From positions 246,316,843-246,380,842 of the forward strand of contig NC_090989.1 of assembly GCF_041146395.1 (NCBI RefSeq): a stretch of 64,000 bases of DNA. Direction: 5' to 3'. Numbering within the stretch: the first letter of the stretch is position 1; each line of letters starts with the position of its first letter. Origin of the DNA: Eulemur rufifrons. Lineage: Eukaryota > Chordata > Mammalia > Primates > Lemuridae. The translations under genes were made by a program, and so were the position numbers. This document shows, piece after piece, positions 61,334-64,000 of this stretch. Under the pieces are notes generated by a model, which saw only the letters and a list, made by a program, of their open reading frames with translations, was not told where the DNA came from and ran no database searches.

Positions 61334-63856
61334 CTCTGTTGCGACAGACGCCAAGCGGCGAGGTCCAGCTCCCTGAAAGAAGAGTAACCTACCCCTGTGG
61401 TTCATCTCCATGCCCTCTGACTTGGCCAAGAAGAAGGCAGCCAAAAAGAAGGAAGCTGCCAAAGCACGACAGTGGCCCAGAAAGGGACATGAAGAAAATA
61501 GAGATGCAGTAACAGAACCACAGGTGGCAGAGGAAAAAAATGAGGCCAATGGCAGAGACTACAGAAGTAGATCTGCTGACCAAGGAGCTAGAGGACTTTG
61601 AGATGAAGAAAGCTGCCGCTCGAGCTGTCACTGGTGTCCTGGCCTCTCACCCCAACAGTACTGATGTCCACATTATCAACCTCTCACTCACCTTTCATGG
61701 TCAAGAGCTACTCAGTGACACCAAACTGGAATTAAACTCAGGCCGTCGTTATGGCCTCATTGGCTTAAATGGAATTGGAAAGTCCATGCTGCTCTCTGCT
61801 ATTGGGAAACATGAAGTACCCATCCCTGAGCACATTGACATCTACCATCTGACTCGAGAGATACCCCTTAGTGACAAGACACCCTTACAGTGTGTGATGG
61901 AAGTCGACACAGAGCGGGCCATGCTGGAGAGGGAGGCTGAGCGGCTGGCTCATGAGGACACAGAGTGTGAGAAGCTCATGGAGCTCTACGAGCGCCTGGA
62001 GGAACTGGATGCCGACAAGGCAGAGATGAGGGCTTCGAGGATCTTACATGGACTGGGTTTCACACCTGCCATGCAGCGCAAGAAACTAAAAGACTTCAGT
62101 GGGGGCTGGAGGATGAGGGTTGCCCTCACCAGAGCCCTCTTTATTCGGCCCTTCATGCTGCTCCTGGATGAGCCCACCAACCACCTGGACCTAGATGCTT
62201 GTGTGTGGTTGAAAGAAGAACTAAAACCTTTTAAGCGCATCCTGGTCCTTGTCTCCCATTCCCAGGATTTTCTGAATGGTGTCTGTACCAATATCATTCA
62301 CATGCACAACAAGAAACTGAAGTATTATACGGGTAATTATGACCAGTACGTGAAGACACGGCTGGAGCTGGAGGAGAACCAGATGAAGAGGTTCCACTGG
62401 GAGCAAGATCAGATTGCGCACATGAAGAACTACATTGCTAGGTTTGGTCATGGCAGTGCCAAGCTGGCCCGGCAGGCCCAGAGCAAGGAGAAGACACTAC
62501 AGAAAATGATGGCGTCAGGACTGACAGAGAGGGTCGTGAGCGACAAGACACTGTCATTTTATTTCCCACCATGTGGTAAGATCCCTCCACCTGTCATTAT
62601 GGTGCAAAATGTGAGCTTCAAGTATACAAAAGATGGGCCTTGCATCTATAATAATCTAGAATTTGGTATTGACCTCGACACACGAGTGGCTCTGGTAGGG
62701 CCCAATGGAGCAGGGAAGTCAACTCTTCCGAAGCTGCTAACTGGAGAGCTGCTACCCACAGACGAGATGATCCGGAAACACTCTCATGTCAAAATAGGGC
62801 GTTACCATCAGCATTTGCACGAGCAGCTGGACTTAGATCTCTCGCCTTTGTAGTACATGATGAAGTGCTACCCGGAGATCAAGGAGAAGAAAGAAATGAG
62901 GAAGATCATTGGGCGATATGGCCTCACTGGAAAACAACAGGTGAGTCCAATTCGGAACCTGTCAGATGGGCAGAAGTGCCGAGTGTGTCTGGCCTGGCTG
63001 GCCTGGCAGAACCCCCACATGCTCTTCCTGGATGAGCCCACCAATCACCTGGATATTGAGACCATCAATGAGCTGGCAGACGCCATAAATGAGTTTGAGG
63101 GTGGCATGATGCTAGTCAGCCATGACTTCAGACTCATTCAGCAGGTTGCATAGGAAATCTGGGTCTGTGAGAAGCAGACAATCACCAAGTGGCCTGGAGA
63201 CATCCTGGCCTACAAGGAGCACCTCAAGTCCAAACTGGTGGATGAGGAGCCCCAGCTCACCAAGAGGACCCACAACGTGTGAGCCCTCTGCCTGGGCTCG
63301 GATCAGGAGCTCTGTCTGGGACTAACAGCTGCCACCCTGACCAGCTGCTCAGGACAGGACCCTGGGGCTACACTCCTACACTGCTGCAGTACTGCTCCCC
63401 CAGCCTCTCCCCTGCCCCTCCACCTGCCTTAGCTGCACTCTGTTATCTTATGTCCAGCTGGACAGTACCTGTCCGTTTCCTGTCCTCCTTCCAGTTATGT
63501 TTGTCCATGTTTGGACTTGGCTGGCTGTTCCCTCCAGCCCTTGCTGGTTACCTTACTCTCAGTGTGACGCAGCCAGTGGCACCTGAGGGTTAGCTCAAGG
63601 GCCCGAACCCTGGATTTGGCCCATGAAGGAGCTCAGGATCCTCCTTTTCTGGGTTTTGGTGATGTTGGAGGAATAATACCCAGCCCACCGCCCCTATTCC
63701 TTTTTGCTTCTAGTTTGGAGCTCTGGACCAGGGCCTCAGTCCTGGTCAGTTTTTAAATAATTATTTAACAACGTAACTTTTAGACCTACATGGCGTCTAC
63801 AAAGTGTCCAATAAATAAAGAGGAAGCCATGGTCAGTAAAAAAAAAAAAAAAAAAG
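61334..63856 (+). pseudogene. ABCF2P: ABCF2 processed pseudogene, nearly full length
   Basis: This is an intronless retrocopy of ABCF2, a soluble ABC-F ATPase with two ATP-binding domains and no membrane segments. The parental start is at 61410 ([19 protein letters not shown]), after about 76 bp of 5' UTR. A 2-bp loss near 61556, where GAGACT has become GACT, shifts the frame at about residue 50; the rest reads in the next frame. Domain 1 is intact: Walker A GLNGIGKS, signature FSGGW and Walker [14 protein letters not shown]. Domain 2 has Walker [10 protein letters not shown] followed by LPKLLTG, where I expect LLKLLTG, and keeps LSDGQ and [14 protein letters not shown]. Two in-frame stops replace E and Q codons at 62851-62853 and 63151-63153. 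The natural stop is at 63280-63282. A 3' UTR with AATAAA at 63810-63815 and 63814-63819 and a poly(A) tail (63838-63856) follow. A perfect 16-bp TSD flanks the copy. A 437-codon open frame (61540-62853) survives, but its ATG is not the ABCF2 start. Confidence 0.96.
63810..63819 (+). terminator. overlapping AATAAA signals of the ABCF2 retrocopy
   Basis: AATAAATAAA contains two overlapping poly(A) signals about 20 bp before the A tail. This is inherited from the parental mRNA and shows that the retrocopied transcript was complete at its 3' end. Confidence 0.85.
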
Positions 63857-63870
63857 AACGAAAGCTGTAA
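63855..63870. repeat. TSD, right copy, ABCF2 pseudogene
   Basis: Identical to 61318-61333. The unbroken genomic sequence resumes after it (AACAGCAATTAG), which fixes the 3' limit of the insertion. Confidence 0.95.
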
Positions 63871-63897
63871 ACAGCAATTAGTCTACCTTTGAGTAGA

Positions 63898-64000
63898 GCA
63901 GTGGTTCTCAACCCTGGCTGTACATTAGAATTATCTGGGGAGCAGTAAAAAAAAAAAAAAAAAAAAAAAAAAGGAAAGGCAGTGTCCCACACTAGAACAA
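63898..64000 (+). mobile_element. MER5-type MITE left end with A26 run
   Basis: CAGTGGTTCTCAACCCTGGC and TACATTAGAATTATCTGGGG open a hAT-Charlie MITE. The A run at 63947-63972 replaces the expected short A stretch; the element continues past the window or is truncated. Confidence 0.7.

Noticed and set aside
61540..62853. 437-codon ABC-F open reading frame as a functional gene
   Set aside because: It starts at a non-parental ATG after a frameshift, ends at a premature stop, lacks introns, and has a poly(A) tail and TSDs. It is a processed pseudogene.

Overview
This is a mammalian nuclear sequence, almost certainly from a strepsirrhine primate (lemur or loris group). The evidence is the mobile elements. 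Two Alu copies (21613-21957 and 43397-43700) carry the strepsirrhine form of the right arm. Two L1 3' ends (3448-4220 and 30580-30640) carry the 'CCCCCATAAT' tail that I associate with lemur and galago L1. Older layers shared by all primates or mammals (AluJ, MIR, L2, MaLR LTRs, hAT and Tigger DNA transposons, L1M) fill much of the rest. There are no bacterial-style genes or operons, and nearly all short ORFs here are chance or repeat-derived.

One protein-coding gene is recognisable: the 3' part of MOB3B (MOB kinase activator 3B) on the minus strand. Its last coding exon encodes only the final nine residues and the stop (14011-14040). The preceding coding exon (45365-45567) encodes about residues 140-207. 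Both have good splice sites and join in phase across an intron of about 31.3 kb. The first coding exon and promoter are not seen and should lie beyond base 64000. The bases below 14011 should be the 3' UTR and then intergenic DNA. In human the next gene on that side is EQTN, but I could not recognise it here.

Layout: 1-12350, intergenic DNA with an L1 3' end, MIR and L2. 12351-14010, candidate MOB3B 3' UTR. 14041-45364, the large last intron, packed with repeats: AluJ, a strepsirrhine Alu with perfect target-site duplications (TSDs), MIR and L2, a MaLR LTR, a Tigger transposon, a 5S rRNA retropseudogene inside an older LTR, a small L1 insertion with an apparent 3' transduction, and a solo LTR. 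45568-64000, the next upstream intron, with more AluJ, MIR, L2 and L1M, ending in a nearly full-length ABCF2 processed pseudogene (61334-63856) on the plus strand. That pseudogene has a perfect 16-bp TSD and is broken by one frameshift and two in-frame stops.

The most interesting items are retroposition events: the tailless 5S rRNA copy with its own TSD, the two-poly(A) L1 insertion, and the young-looking ABCF2 copy lying antisense in the MOB3B intron. I found no novel multi-gene system. Repeat family names are from memory of consensus sequences, so exact subfamilies and boundaries (roughly plus or minus 20 bp where no TSD is given) are approximate.
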